From Flavobacterium segetis (lineage in GTDB: Bacteria; Bacteroidota; Bacteroidia; Flavobacteriales; Flavobacteriaceae), in contig NZ_FQWE01000005.1 in NCBI RefSeq assembly GCF_900129575.1, positions 248,001 to 312,000 on the forward strand: DNA of 64,000 nt. The letters are read 5' to 3'. Below, piece by piece: positions 28,203-36,685 of this stretch (its first letter is position 1; each line of letters opens with the position of its first letter). Under the pieces are notes generated by a model. The model ran no database searches. It worked only from the letters and a program-made list of their open reading frames with translations, and was not told the origin of the DNA. A program made the position numbers and the translations under genes.

Positions 28203-30512
28203 ATGCGATTAATGAATATTAAAGTAATAGTGCTGCTAATAGGTTTTTCAGTTTTTGGCTATAGCCAAAAAAAAGATAAACCAAAAACAGTGAATATAAA
28301 ACCTAAAACAGAATTTGTTGCTGATTTGATTGCAAAAATGACAATCGAGGAGAAAATAGGACAATTAAATTTACCTACCTCGGGTGACATAACAACTGGT
28401 CAAGCCAATAGTTCTGATGTTGCCAAAAACATTGAAGAAGGAAAAGTTGGGGGATTATTCAACATCAAATCAGTAAAGAAAATTAAAGAAGTACAAAAAA
28501 TTGCTGTTGAGAAAAGCCGATTAAAAATACCTTTGCTTTTTGGGATGGACGTAATACATGGTTATGAAACAACATTTCCAATACCTTTAGGACTTTCAAG
28601 TACTTGGGATATGGATTTAATTGAGAGAAGTGCGCAAATTGCTGCTCAAGAAGCAAGCGCAGATGGAATTAATTGGACATTTTCGCCCATGGTTGATGTA
28701 TCTCGGGATCCACGCTGGGGACGAGTTTCTGAAGGTTCAGGTGAAGATCCTTTTCTAGGAGGTAAAATAGCGGAAGCAATGGTTAAAGGATATCAGCAAG
28801 AAGATTTGTCTAAAAATAATACGATTTTATCTTGTGTAAAGCATTTTGCCCTTTATGGAGCCTCGGAAGCAGGCCGAGATTACAACACCGTTGATATGAG
28901 TAGAATAAGAATGTATAATGACTATTTCCCACCTTATAAAGCTGCTGTTGATGCTGGTGTGGGATCAGTTATGGCTGCTTTTAATGAGGTAGACGGAATT
29001 CCAGCGACAGGAAATAAATGGTTAATGACTGATGTGTTGCGCAATCAATGGGGTTTTAAAGGATTTGTTGTGACTGATTATACTGGTATAAATGAAATGG
29101 TCGATCATGGTATGGGCGATTTGCAAGCGGTATCAGCTTTAGCAATGAATGCCGGAATTGAAATGGATATGGTAGGCGAAGGTTTTCTTAAAACTTTAAA
29201 AAAATCTTTAGCCGAAAAAAAAGTCAGTATCGAGCAAATTGATAACGCGGTAAGACTAATTTTAAATGCAAAATATGACTTAGGATTGTTTCATGATCCC
29301 TACAAATATTGCGATGAAAATAGAGCTAAGACGGAAGTTTTTACTAAAAGTAATAGAGCTGAGGCGAGAACTATTGCAACGCAATCTTTAGTTTTATTAA
29401 AAAATAAAAATCAGTTGCTTCCTTTAAGAAAATCAGGAACAATTGCAGTTATTGGACCATTGGCTGATGCCAAAGAAAATATGGCTGGAACTTGGAGTGT
29501 TGCCACTAATATGCAAAAATCGATTTCACTTATTGCTGGAATCCGAGAAGTTGCCGGTAGTAGCGCAAAAGTGCTTTACGCTAAAGGAAGCAATCTTGTT
29601 TATGATGCAGCTTTTGAAGAAAGAGCGACGATGTTTGGTAAAACATTAAATCGTGATAGTAGAACGGCGGCTGAATTATTAGAAGAAGCTGTGAAGATAG
29701 CCAACCAGTCTGATATAATTGTTGCAGCGTTAGGAGAATCAGCTGAATTATCAGGAGAAAGTAGCAGTCGAACCAACCTAGAGATTCCGCAAGCTCAAAA
29801 AGATTTACTAGAAGCATTGTTAAAAACAGGAAAACCAGTTGTTTTAGTCTTATTTACAGGTCGTCCTTTAGTTTTAGTGCAAGAAAATGAAAACGTTCCA
29901 GCAATACTTAACACTTGGTTTGCGGGAAGTGAAGCAGGAAGTGCAATTGCTGATGTATTGTTTGGTAATGTAAATCCATCTGGGAAATTAACAGCTACTT
30001 TTCCAAGAAGTGTTGGCCAAGTTCCCATTTATTACAATCAAAAAAACACTGGCCGACCTTTATTGAATAAGGAAGGGAAATTTGAAAAGTTTAGATCAAA
30101 TTATATTGACGAAAGGAACGAACCTCTATATCATTTTGGCTATGGATTAAGCTACACCAACTTTAAATACACGAACCTCAAAATTTCTAATAATAAAGTG
30201 AATTTTGATGAGAAGATAAAAGTGAGTGTTGAGGTTGAAAATACTGGGAATTTCAATGGAAAAGAAGTTGTTCAATTGTACATTAGAGATTTAGTTGGAT
30301 CAGTGACAAGACCAATAAAAGAATTAAAGGGATTTCAAAAAATATTTATTAAAAAAGGCGAAAAAACTACTGTTACTTTTGATATTGGTGTAGAGGATTT
30401 AAAGTTCTATAATTCTAATTTACAATTTGTTGCTGAGCCTGGTCTTTTTGAAATTTTTGTAGGAACTGATTCTAATACAGAAAATAAAGTTGAATTTGAA
30501 TTGGTTAAATAA
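28203..30512 (+). CDS. bglX: GH3 beta-glucosidase, periplasmic
   Basis: 769 residues with a signal peptide (IKVIVLLIGFSVFGYSQ). The N-terminal GH3 barrel includes MTIEEKIGQLNLP, GMDVIHGYETTFPIPLGL, FSPMVDVSRDPRWGRVSEG, KHFALYGASEAGRDYNTVD and the nucleophile segment GFVVTDYTGINEM (Asp near residue 291). The C-terminal GH3 domain (GPLADAKENMAGTWS; LGESAELSGESSSRT) and a fibronectin-III-like domain (EVENTGNFNGKEVVQLYI) follow. It removes terminal glucose from beta-linked oligosaccharides brought in by the SusCD pair. Another ATG (28212) three codons in is possible. It closes the operon before a terminator. Confidence 0.95.
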   Translation: MRLMNIKVIVLLIGFSVFGYSQKKDKPKTVNIKPKTEFVADLIAKMTIEEKIGQLNLPTSGDITTGQANSSDVAKNIEEGKVGGLFNIKSVKKIKEVQKIAVEKSRLKIPLLFGMDVIHGYETTFPIPLGLSSTWDMDLIERSAQIAAQEASADGINWTFSPMVDVSRDPRWGRVSEGSGEDPFLGGKIAEAMVKGYQQEDLSKNNTILSCVKHFALYGASEAGRDYNTVDMSRIRMYNDYFPPYKAAVDAGVGSVMAAFNEVDGIPATGNKWLMTDVLRNQWGFKGFVVTDYTGINEMVDHGMGDLQAVSALAMNAGIEMDMVGEGFLKTLKKSLAEKKVSIEQIDNAVRLILNAKYDLGLFHDPYKYCDENRAKTEVFTKSNRAEARTIATQSLVLLKNKNQLLPLRKSGTIAVIGPLADAKENMAGTWSVATNMQKSISLIAGIREVAGSSAKVLYAKGSNLVYDAAFEERATMFGKTLNRDSRTAAELLEEAVKIANQSDIIVAALGESAELSGESSSRTNLEIPQAQKDLLEALLKTGKPVVLVLFTGRPLVLVQENENVPAILNTWFAGSEAGSAIADVLFGNVNPSGKLTATFPRSVGQVPIYYNQKNTGRPLLNKEGKFEKFRSNYIDERNEPLYHFGYGLSYTNFKYTNLKISNNKVNFDEKIKVSVEVENTGNFNGKEVVQLYIRDLVGSVTRPIKELKGFQKIFIKKGEKTTVTFDIGVEDLKFYNSNLQFVAEPGLFEIFVGTDSNTENKVEFELVK

Positions 30513-30534
30513 ATTTTGGTTTGTTTAGTTAGTT

Positions 30535-30567
30535 AAAACCCTTCGATAATGCAGTCGGAGGGTTTTT
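30535..30567 (+). terminator. Terminator at the end of the PUL operon
   Basis: AAAACCCTTCG (30535-30545) pairs with CGGAGGGTTTT (30555-30565), one G-T pair, loop 9 nt, followed by a T run. It marks the downstream border of the susC operon. Confidence 0.88.
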
Positions 30568-30733
30568 TTATAGAACAAATTGTAAAGAGTAAAAAAAATA
30601 ATGTATCATTTCTTATTTGTAAATAGCAATTCATTTTTAGACGTTATTTCGATTTAAACTATAGATATTGATAAATAATTACGAAATTGCCAGCTCTAAT
30701 AGCGTATTGTTTTTAACTCACACGTCACCATCT

Positions 30734-32113
30734 ATGAAAAAATCATTTATTGTTGCATTTATTATGTGTAGTCACCTTATCGGTAAGGCACAAACAAATG
30801 AAGAATTAGCTTTGAAGGACATTTATAAATCAGCTTTAACTAATGCTAAATGTTATCCTTGGTTAGACCATCTATCAAATAAAATTGGTTCGCGATTATC
30901 AGGATCTACTGGAGCAGAAAAAGCAGTTCTATATACAAAATTACAATTGGAAACACTTGGTTTGGACAAAGTCTACCTGCAAGAAGTTATGGTTCCAAAA
31001 TGGGTACGGGGCGAAAAGGAAATCGCATACTTATTAGTTGGTAAACAAAAAATCACATTTCCTATTTGCGCTCTTGGAGGTTCAGTAGCTACTCCTAAAA
31101 AAGGCGTTCAAGGTGGCATTATTGAAGTGCAAAGTTTAGAGGAATTAAATAACCTAGGTATTGATAAAGTTAAAGGGAAAATCGTGTTTTTTAATAGACC
31201 AATGAATCCTGAATTTGTTGAAACCTTCAAAGCGTATGGTAGCTGTGTTGATCAAAGATCATCAGGAGCTAGAGAAGCTGGTAAAATGGGTGCACTAGGC
31301 GTAATTGTAAGATCGATGAATTTAAGATTAGATGATTTACCACATACTGGTGCAACAAATTATGGTGATATTACATCAGAACAACGTATTCCCGCTGCTG
31401 CCATCAGTACAAACGGCGCAGAACTTTTAAGTAAAATGTTAAAAGAAAAATCTAATTCATCCTTCTTTTTTAAGCAATCTTGCGAGACATTTGATGATGT
31501 ATTGTCTTATAATGTAATAGGAGAAATAAAAGGATCAGAACATCCAGAAAGGATAATGGTCGTAGGCGGACATTTAGATTCATGGGATTTAGGTGATGGA
31601 TCACACGATGATGGCGCAGGATGTGTGCAAAGTATGGAAGTATTAAATATCTTTAAAAGTATTGGCTATAAGCCTAAAAACACGCTAAGAGTCGTTCTAT
31701 TTATGAATGAAGAAAATGGAGTTAGAGGTGGAAAAGAGTATGAATTACAATCGAGTAAAAATAACGAAAATCATATTTTTGCACTGGAAAGTGATTCCGG
31801 TGGATTTTCGCCAAGAGGTTTTTCTGTAGAAGCTGATGAGGCAAATTTTAATAGAATAAGTAGTTGGGCAACTTTATTCGAACCTTATTTAATACACAAA
31901 TTTGTAAAAGGCCATTCCGGGGTAGATATTGGCCCACTGAAGTCTAAACACATTGTAAAAGTGGGTTTACAACCTGATTCACAACGTTATTTTGATTATC
32001 ACCATGCGGCTAATGACACGTTTGACGCGGTGAATAAAAGAGAGTTGGAGTTAGGTGCAGCAGCAATGGCATCTTTAATTTACTTAGTAGATCAAAATGG
32101 ATTTGTAAAATAA
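30734..32113 (+). CDS. M28-family zinc aminopeptidase/carboxypeptidase Q-like peptidase
   Basis: 459 residues from the ATG at 30734, which gives a signal peptide (MKKSFIVAFIMCSHLIGKAQ); the frame is open 66 bp further upstream from a TTG. A PA-type insert (about 120-240) precedes the peptidase domain. Zinc and catalytic residues are visible: H280 and D282 in GGHLDSWDLGDG, D292/D293 in HDDGAGC, the Glu pair in MNEENGVRGG, Asp in ALESDSGGFSP and a His in DYHHAANDTFD. This is the order found in plasma glutamate carboxypeptidase-like proteins. It is exported and trims peptides; specificity is unknown. Confidence 0.92.
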   Translation: MKKSFIVAFIMCSHLIGKAQTNEELALKDIYKSALTNAKCYPWLDHLSNKIGSRLSGSTGAEKAVLYTKLQLETLGLDKVYLQEVMVPKWVRGEKEIAYLLVGKQKITFPICALGGSVATPKKGVQGGIIEVQSLEELNNLGIDKVKGKIVFFNRPMNPEFVETFKAYGSCVDQRSSGAREAGKMGALGVIVRSMNLRLDDLPHTGATNYGDITSEQRIPAAAISTNGAELLSKMLKEKSNSSFFFKQSCETFDDVLSYNVIGEIKGSEHPERIMVVGGHLDSWDLGDGSHDDGAGCVQSMEVLNIFKSIGYKPKNTLRVVLFMNEENGVRGGKEYELQSSKNNENHIFALESDSGGFSPRGFSVEADEANFNRISSWATLFEPYLIHKFVKGHSGVDIGPLKSKHIVKVGLQPDSQRYFDYHHAANDTFDAVNKRELELGAAAMASLIYLVDQNGFVK

Positions 32114-32150
32114 AATTTAAAAAATTAAGAAGTTGCAATTTTTTACTGTT

Positions 32151-33248
32151 TCAATATTTAAAAGAAATTGTAAATGTTGCACCTTCATTGATATTACTTT
32201 CTAAAGCAATGCGACCACCCAGACTTGTGATGTGATTATAAACTAAATAAAGACCAATACCGCTACTATTTCCATCATCATTAGTGTGAAATTTTTCGTA
32301 AAGACCAAAGATTTTGTCTTTTACCTTATTTAAATCAAATCCAATTCCATTATCGGAAAATATGAGCTGTTTTCTTCCATTTATTTTTCGAGATGTAATG
32401 GATATATGCGGTGCTTGAGTAGGTTTCGCATATTTTATTGAATTAGTAATTAAGTTCAAAAAAATACTTTTTATGTATGCTTTATTGAAGGTGATAGTTT
32501 CAAAAGCTGTAAAGTCAATTTGAAGTATCGCTGCTGAATCATTTATCAAGGATATTATTGAAGCAAGAACCTCGTTTAATACTTCTCGCAAATTTACTTC
32601 CTCAATTTGAGTATTAATATGTTTATTTTCAATTAATTGATCAATTGAATCATTGAGAGCTTCTTTTAATTTCTCACTTGTTACTTTAAGAATTTCAATT
32701 AATTCTGAAGTTTCTGGATCATTAATTTTAGAAATATCAATTAAACTGAAAACCGAAAGCATATTATTGATAGGTGACTTTAGATCGTGTGAAGTTTTAT
32801 GTGACAGTACGGTCAATTCTTTATTTATCTGAGTTAAATTAGTAAGTAAAAAATTTCTCTCTTCTTCTACCTTTTTTTTATGAGTAATGTTTTTTGCAAT
32901 TGCATAAACTAATTTTTCTGATTCTACAGGCATTGAAGTCCACGACAGCCATATTATTTCTCCACTTTTAGTGACGTATCGATTTTCAAAATTTAATAAT
33001 GGTTTGTTTTTATAAACTTCTTCTCTAGTTTCAACTGTATCTTTAATGTCTGGAGCATATATAAAGTCAGTAATTGGTCTTGAATACAATTCCTCTTCAG
33101 TAAATCCTAGTAATTTTGAGACAGCCGAGTTTATTCTCTTAAAATAGCCATCATATCCCGCAATACAAATTAAATCAGCTGATATATTAAAGAAATTATC
33201 AAAACGATAAATTTTTTCGTCCTCAACGTTTATTTTAGTATTATTCAT
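32151..33248 (-). CDS. PAS-domain sensor histidine kinase, cytosolic
   Basis: 365 residues from the ATG at 33248 (a TTG ten codons upstream is possible). No membrane segment. Residues about 15-125 form a PAS domain (LICIAGYDGYFKRINSAVSK and a PAC-like ENRYVTKSGEIIWLSWTS). The phospho-acceptor is H154 in SHDLKSPINN. The ATPase domain has the N box LNLITNSIKYA, G1 FSDNGIGFDLNKV, and IFGLYEKFH with G2 SSGIGLYLV. No response regulator is adjacent, so it is an orphan kinase; its signal is unknown. It converges with the M28 peptidase gene. Confidence 0.92.
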   Translation of the reverse strand: MNNTKINVEDEKIYRFDNFFNISADLICIAGYDGYFKRINSAVSKLLGFTEEELYSRPITDFIYAPDIKDTVETREEVYKNKPLLNFENRYVTKSGEIIWLSWTSMPVESEKLVYAIAKNITHKKKVEEERNFLLTNLTQINKELTVLSHKTSHDLKSPINNMLSVFSLIDISKINDPETSELIEILKVTSEKLKEALNDSIDQLIENKHINTQIEEVNLREVLNEVLASIISLINDSAAILQIDFTAFETITFNKAYIKSIFLNLITNSIKYAKPTQAPHISITSRKINGRKQLIFSDNGIGFDLNKVKDKIFGLYEKFHTNDDGNSSGIGLYLVYNHITSLGGRIALESNINEGATFTISFKY

Positions 33249-33528
33249 TGAATTTTTTTTATAATTATTATAAATCAAATCAAAGTATTCGCTCTTTTAA
33301 ATTATCGAGGGATAATTAAATGAAGCGCTTCTGTTTTCGTAAATTTAACGATTAATCAATAAAAAACAATAATTTCTATTCATATCTTACACAGTTTTAA
33401 TATAAATTTATAATTTATAATTTCGAATTTTAACGATGTAAAAAAGCAGATATCAATTGTAATATTAATATTTAAATTTTTAGAATGATCTGTAAGTTTC
33501 TCTAGATCTTGTAAATTTATAATCTACA

Positions 33529-34374
33529 TTAAATTTTAAATATTCCACCGAAAGCAATGATTCTCTGAAAAAAGAAAAAATCTTGTGAAGCAGTATCGTC
33601 TGTACTTTGAGTAGTTCTAATATCTTGCATGTTAATGTAACCACCTTTTAATTCTCCTTGAATATAAAAATGTTTAAAAAATGTGACATTCAATCCTGCT
33701 TTTAAAGAAGTCCCAAAACCTGATATATGCCAGTCGTCGTGGCGTTGTTTACCCAATAGCATCGCGTTAGTTTTTGGATATAATACTCCAACTCCTATTC
33801 CCTCTGTGAGATTAATTTGTACTTTATCAATATTAGCAAGATTGAATAAAGAAGAAATGTCATCGTGTCTTGATATTTCTGTATGCACATAATTTAAACC
33901 ATCAGTGTGTTCAAAGGTTAAAAATTTTTCAGTCAAAAGAATTTGATTATTTGGCAGGAGTTCGTCGTAAGTTCCAGGATTTGGATAAAATCCATTCAAT
34001 GTAACAGCCTTATCTTGGGCCATAACATATTTCATGTGGTCCATGCCTATGGCTACACTATATTTATCAGAAATAAAATAGCCCAATTTAAAATTAGTTT
34101 GCGGAATAGTCATTCTTGCAGGATTGATGTAATCTACATGCCAACCTTTCGGCTTATCATTTGCAGTAACGTTTTCTATCGTAAAATTATAATCTTTTCC
34201 TTTGAAGGTAATATCAGATTTAGAATAGTTATCTCTATTTCCGCCCCACGAAACGAAAAATTTACCTTTATTATGGTCAGTATATTTTTCTTGAAGCTTT
34301 ATATTTTCTTGAGCGGATAAACAAGCAGAGCTTAGCGTAAGAAGAACTGCTAAAAAGTGAAATATAGATTTCAT
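33529..34374 (-). CDS. Predicted outer-membrane beta-barrel protein, unknown function
   Basis: 281 residues with a signal peptide (MKSIFHFLAVLLTLSSACLS). The mature part alternates hydrophobic and polar residues with many aromatics (KLGYFISDKYSVAIGMDH; GVGVLYPKTNAM; GELKGGYINM). It ends in the strand IIAFGGIFKI, typical of an outer-membrane barrel. I do not recognise a named family. It lies 18 bp from the end of kdsA on the same strand, so the two may be cotranscribed, although the functions are not obviously linked. Confidence 0.7.
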   Translation of the reverse strand: MKSIFHFLAVLLTLSSACLSAQENIKLQEKYTDHNKGKFFVSWGGNRDNYSKSDITFKGKDYNFTIENVTANDKPKGWHVDYINPARMTIPQTNFKLGYFISDKYSVAIGMDHMKYVMAQDKAVTLNGFYPNPGTYDELLPNNQILLTEKFLTFEHTDGLNYVHTEISRHDDISSLFNLANIDKVQINLTEGIGVGVLYPKTNAMLLGKQRHDDWHISGFGTSLKAGLNVTFFKHFYIQGELKGGYINMQDIRTTQSTDDTASQDFFFFQRIIAFGGIFKI

Positions 34375-34392
34375 TACGTATTTTTTCTTTAT

Positions 34393-35211
34393 TTAAAATG
34401 TATTTATTGTTTTTCTAATTGCCACTAATTTTGTCATTAAAGATTCAAAATAATCTAAGTGCAACATGTTAGCTCCGTCACTTTTTGCGTTGGCAGGATC
34501 AAAATGAGTTTCTATAAAAATTCCATCAACACCTACAGCTATACCAGCTTTAGCGACAGTTTCAATCATGTCAGGTCGTCCACCTGTTACACCAGCTGTT
34601 TGATTCGGTTGCTGTAACGAATGTGTAACATCAAGAACCGTTGTCGCGTATTGCTGCATCGTAGGAATTCCTCTAAAATCAACAATCATATCTTGATAGC
34701 CAAACATTGTTCCTCTATCGGTAACCATTACATTTTTATTTTGACAATCTAGTACTTTTTGAACCGCATGTTTCATGCTTTCAGGACTCATAAATTGTCC
34801 TTTTTTCAAGTTAACTACTTTGCCAGTATTTGCGGCAGCCACAACTAAGTCCGTTTGGCGTACTAAAAAAGCTGGAATTTGTAATACGTCAACATATTGC
34901 GCAGCCATATCAGCATCTTCATTTGTATGAATATCAGTGACTGTGGGAACTTTAAAGGTCTCTGAAACTTTTCGAAGAATTTTGAGTGCTTTCTCATCTC
35001 CAATTCCTGAAAAACTATCGATTCGTGACCGATTTGCTTTTTTAAATGATCCTTTAAAAACAAAAGGAATTTGTAAATTATCCGTGATGCCAACTAATTT
35101 TTCAGCAATTCGCATCGCCATTTCTTCACTTTCAATCGCGCAAGGACCAGCTAATAGGAAGAAGTTGCCACTTTCGGTATGTTTAATTTGGGGAATATTA
35201 TGTATGTTCAT
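34393..35211 (-). CDS. kdsA: 3-deoxy-8-phosphooctulonate synthase (KDO-8-P synthase)
   Basis: 272 residues from the ATG at 35211. Motifs: FFLLAGPCAIESEEMA, VFKGSFKKANRSR, TDIHTNED, LQIPAFLVRQTDLV, TDRGTMFGYQDM, DVTHSLQQPN, GIFIETHFDP. It condenses phosphoenolpyruvate and arabinose 5-phosphate to make KDO for lipopolysaccharide. Cys24 in GPCAIES sits where class II, metal-dependent KDO-8-P synthases have their metal-binding Cys (the class I enzyme has Asn), so this copy should need a divalent metal. The frame continues to a TTG at 35235, but that codon is part of a -7 box (TATCTTTG, 35240-35233), which rules it out. Confidence 0.96.
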   Translation of the reverse strand: MNIHNIPQIKHTESGNFFLLAGPCAIESEEMAMRIAEKLVGITDNLQIPFVFKGSFKKANRSRIDSFSGIGDEKALKILRKVSETFKVPTVTDIHTNEDADMAAQYVDVLQIPAFLVRQTDLVVAAANTGKVVNLKKGQFMSPESMKHAVQKVLDCQNKNVMVTDRGTMFGYQDMIVDFRGIPTMQQYATTVLDVTHSLQQPNQTAGVTGGRPDMIETVAKAGIAVGVDGIFIETHFDPANAKSDGANMLHLDYFESLMTKLVAIRKTINTF

Positions 35212-35232
35212 AGTAGTTGTTTTTTGAGAGTG

Positions 35233-35240
35233 CAAAGATA
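35233..35240 (-). promoter_or_regulatory. -7 box of kdsA
   Basis: TATCTTTG on the minus strand, 22 bp before the ATG at 35211; an exact match to TAnnTTTG. Confidence 0.5.
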
Positions 35241-35282
35241 GTTAGGTTTTATGACTCTAGTTTACGGTTTCTGCTTTTATTT

Positions 35283-35363
35283 GGAGCTATTTCCTGCTAT
35301 ACGCTGCAATCTTTTCCTTTTATTTTCAAAAAAGGAAAAGGATTTCCACTACTATCAGGGCTA
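35283..35363. repeat. Structured intergenic repeat, copy A
   Basis: The core GCTATACGCTGCAATCTTTT (35296-35315) and the right part AAAGGATTTCCACTACTATC (35337-35356) flank a hairpin with stem CTTTTCCTTTT / AAAAGGAAAAG. The same core surrounds a different hairpin at 39936-40035. It lies 19 bp after the stop of a minus-strand lipoprotein gene and about 40 bp upstream of the kdsA promoter. No ORF, no transposase. Confidence 0.75.
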
Positions 35364-35381
35364 GAAAATACAATTCTGAAT

Positions 35382-35843
35382 TTAATTTTTCGCTAAACTA
35401 AGCCCAACTGGAACCATCAAAATTCCTTTCTCGTAAATATTTAAATACAGTTTGATTGGTTTTTTTTGACCTTTCCATTTTAACTCATAAACATCAAGAA
35501 ATCCCGCACCTAAGTCGGTTCTCTTTGTTGGAAAAGGACAGCAACTTTCTTTTTTTGAAAAAGTTATTTTTTCGCCCTTTGGTCCAGCCAAAGCATTTAA
35601 AAAACGCTCTTGATTAACGGTTTCATTTCTTGTATTTTGAAAAAAAATATTAACTGGATAATCAGCCTCGTAACCGTATTTTTTATCGGTGCTATACTCT
35701 GTAATAACAAAAGTATTTTCTCTCGAAAGCACTAAATTAGGGGCATCATCATCAACGTTTTTTAAAGTAGATCTAGTACTTACACAAGAGGTAATAGCAA
35801 TAAAAATGGCGATCAAGAGAATGGATTTTTTAATATTCTTCAT
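35382..35843 (-). CDS. Hypothetical lipoprotein next to kdsA
   Basis: 153 residues. The lipoprotein signal has Cys20 (IFIAITSCVST). The mature part is a single small beta-rich domain with an unusual SCCPFPTKR segment holding two adjacent Cys. It ends in ILMVPVGLSLAKN. No membrane segment beyond the signal. I recognise no catalytic motif. It is upstream of kdsA on the same strand but separated by repeat copy A, and has its own -7 box (TATCTTTG, minus 35909-35902). Function unknown; it is not an enzyme of the KDO pathway as far as the sequence shows. Confidence 0.75.
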   Translation of the reverse strand: MKNIKKSILLIAIFIAITSCVSTRSTLKNVDDDAPNLVLSRENTFVITEYSTDKKYGYEADYPVNIFFQNTRNETVNQERFLNALAGPKGEKITFSKKESCCPFPTKRTDLGAGFLDVYELKWKGQKKPIKLYLNIYEKGILMVPVGLSLAKN

Positions 35844-36055
35844 AATTCTGTATTGTTATAAATGATTTGTGTTTGTTTTACCAAATCAATATTTACTCTT
35901 ACAAAGATAAATAGAACTTTAAATTCTATCGATTACAATATGTTTTTTTTGTCAATTGAAGTGTCAAAATAATTCACATGTTTTAATCTATAATCATAAC
36001 TCAATAATTCTATTTCTAAAATTATAATTCATTCGTACGTCTTAAATGCTAAAAA

Positions 36056-36118
36056 CCAATTACTATTCTTTAATCACGATTCACGATTCACGAATCACGA
36101 ATCACGAATTACCAATCA
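36056..36118. repeat. 7-bp phased tandem array, site 1
   Basis: Nine consecutive 7-bp units: ccaatta, ctattct, ttaatca, cgattca, cgattca, cgaatca, cgaatca, cgaatta, ccaatca. Consensus roughly CGAATCA. It lies just after the end of the DUF2892 gene (minus strand), between two minus-strand genes. A second degenerate array with the same period lies at 57523-57550. Confidence 0.7.
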
Positions 36119-36127
36119 CTAAAAATA

Positions 36128-36313
36128 CTAATCCTTTACACCTAATTTCGCTAAAATAGTATCCATCAAACACCATTTACTTATTGATGATTGTAATAAA
36201 TTAGCTCCAACAAATGCAGTAAACCACAGCCAATTCTGGTTTACATAAATTGATAGAAGCAAACTAATTAAAATAAAACTTCCCGCTACGAATCTTACTA
36301 TTCTGTTTTTCAT
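36128..36313 (-). CDS. DUF2892 small inner-membrane protein
   Basis: 61 residues. It has the DUF2892 (YgaP-type membrane domain) layout: MKNRIVRFVAGSFILIS, a first helix, an aromatic NQNWLWFTAFVGANLLQSS segment, a second half-hydrophobic helix, then a CLMDTILAKLGVKD tail with one Cys. In other bacteria this domain is fused or linked to rhodaneses. It is the last gene of the five-gene RND operon, 49 bp after the PII-like gene. A role in sulfur or metal stress is suggested by the linked YeeE genes but is not shown. Confidence 0.85.
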   Translation of the reverse strand: MKNRIVRFVAGSFILISLLLSIYVNQNWLWFTAFVGANLLQSSISKWCLMDTILAKLGVKD

Positions 36314-36362
36314 AATGTTTATGTGAGGAATGAAGTAATTTCATCCTCTTATTTAGTTGTTA

Positions 36363-36668
36363 TTAATTTGATTTTTCTATGTTAAGTACAGCAATATGAA
36401 TGTTTGACATGGTCACTTGTTTAGTGTTGAAATCGTTAACCAAATCAAATAAGGGATCAATATTTTCTTTTTTTACAAAAGCGTAAAAGAGTACAGATTC
36501 TGTTTCATGCATATCTCCCGCAAACCAATTGCTTTCAATCGCTTCTTCCGAAAGGTCTGTAAAACCCTTTACTTCCTTATAAGTAAAGGTTTTTACATGA
36601 ACTTTTTTTAGCATTTGCTTGATCTCTTTTTCAAAATCTAACACAGCAGTTATAATCAGTAGTTTCAT
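36363..36668 (-). CDS. PII-like small ferredoxin-fold protein of the RND operon
   Basis: 101 residues with the strand-helix-strand pattern of GlnB/PII-like or CutA-like proteins: KLLIITAVLDF (strand), EKEIKQMLKKV (helix), VKTFTYKEVKGF (strand), a variable loop where PII has its T-loop (about 40-58, with WFAGDMHETE), then SVLFYAFVKK, a helix NIDPLFDLVNDFN and a last strand IHIAVLNIEKS. It lacks the Tyr of classical uridylylated PII. It sits 17 bp after the RND pump gene, so it is cotranscribed and may sense a ligand for the pump. Confidence 0.65.
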   Translation of the reverse strand: MKLLIITAVLDFEKEIKQMLKKVHVKTFTYKEVKGFTDLSEEAIESNWFAGDMHETESVLFYAFVKKENIDPLFDLVNDFNTKQVTMSNIHIAVLNIEKSN

Positions 36669-36685
36669 ATTTTTTATTTTAAAAG

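Noticed and set aside
35382..35843. Treating the lipoprotein beside kdsA as a second KDO-pathway enzyme
   Set aside because: The protein has a lipoprotein signal and no TIM-barrel or catalytic motif; adjacency alone does not support the name.
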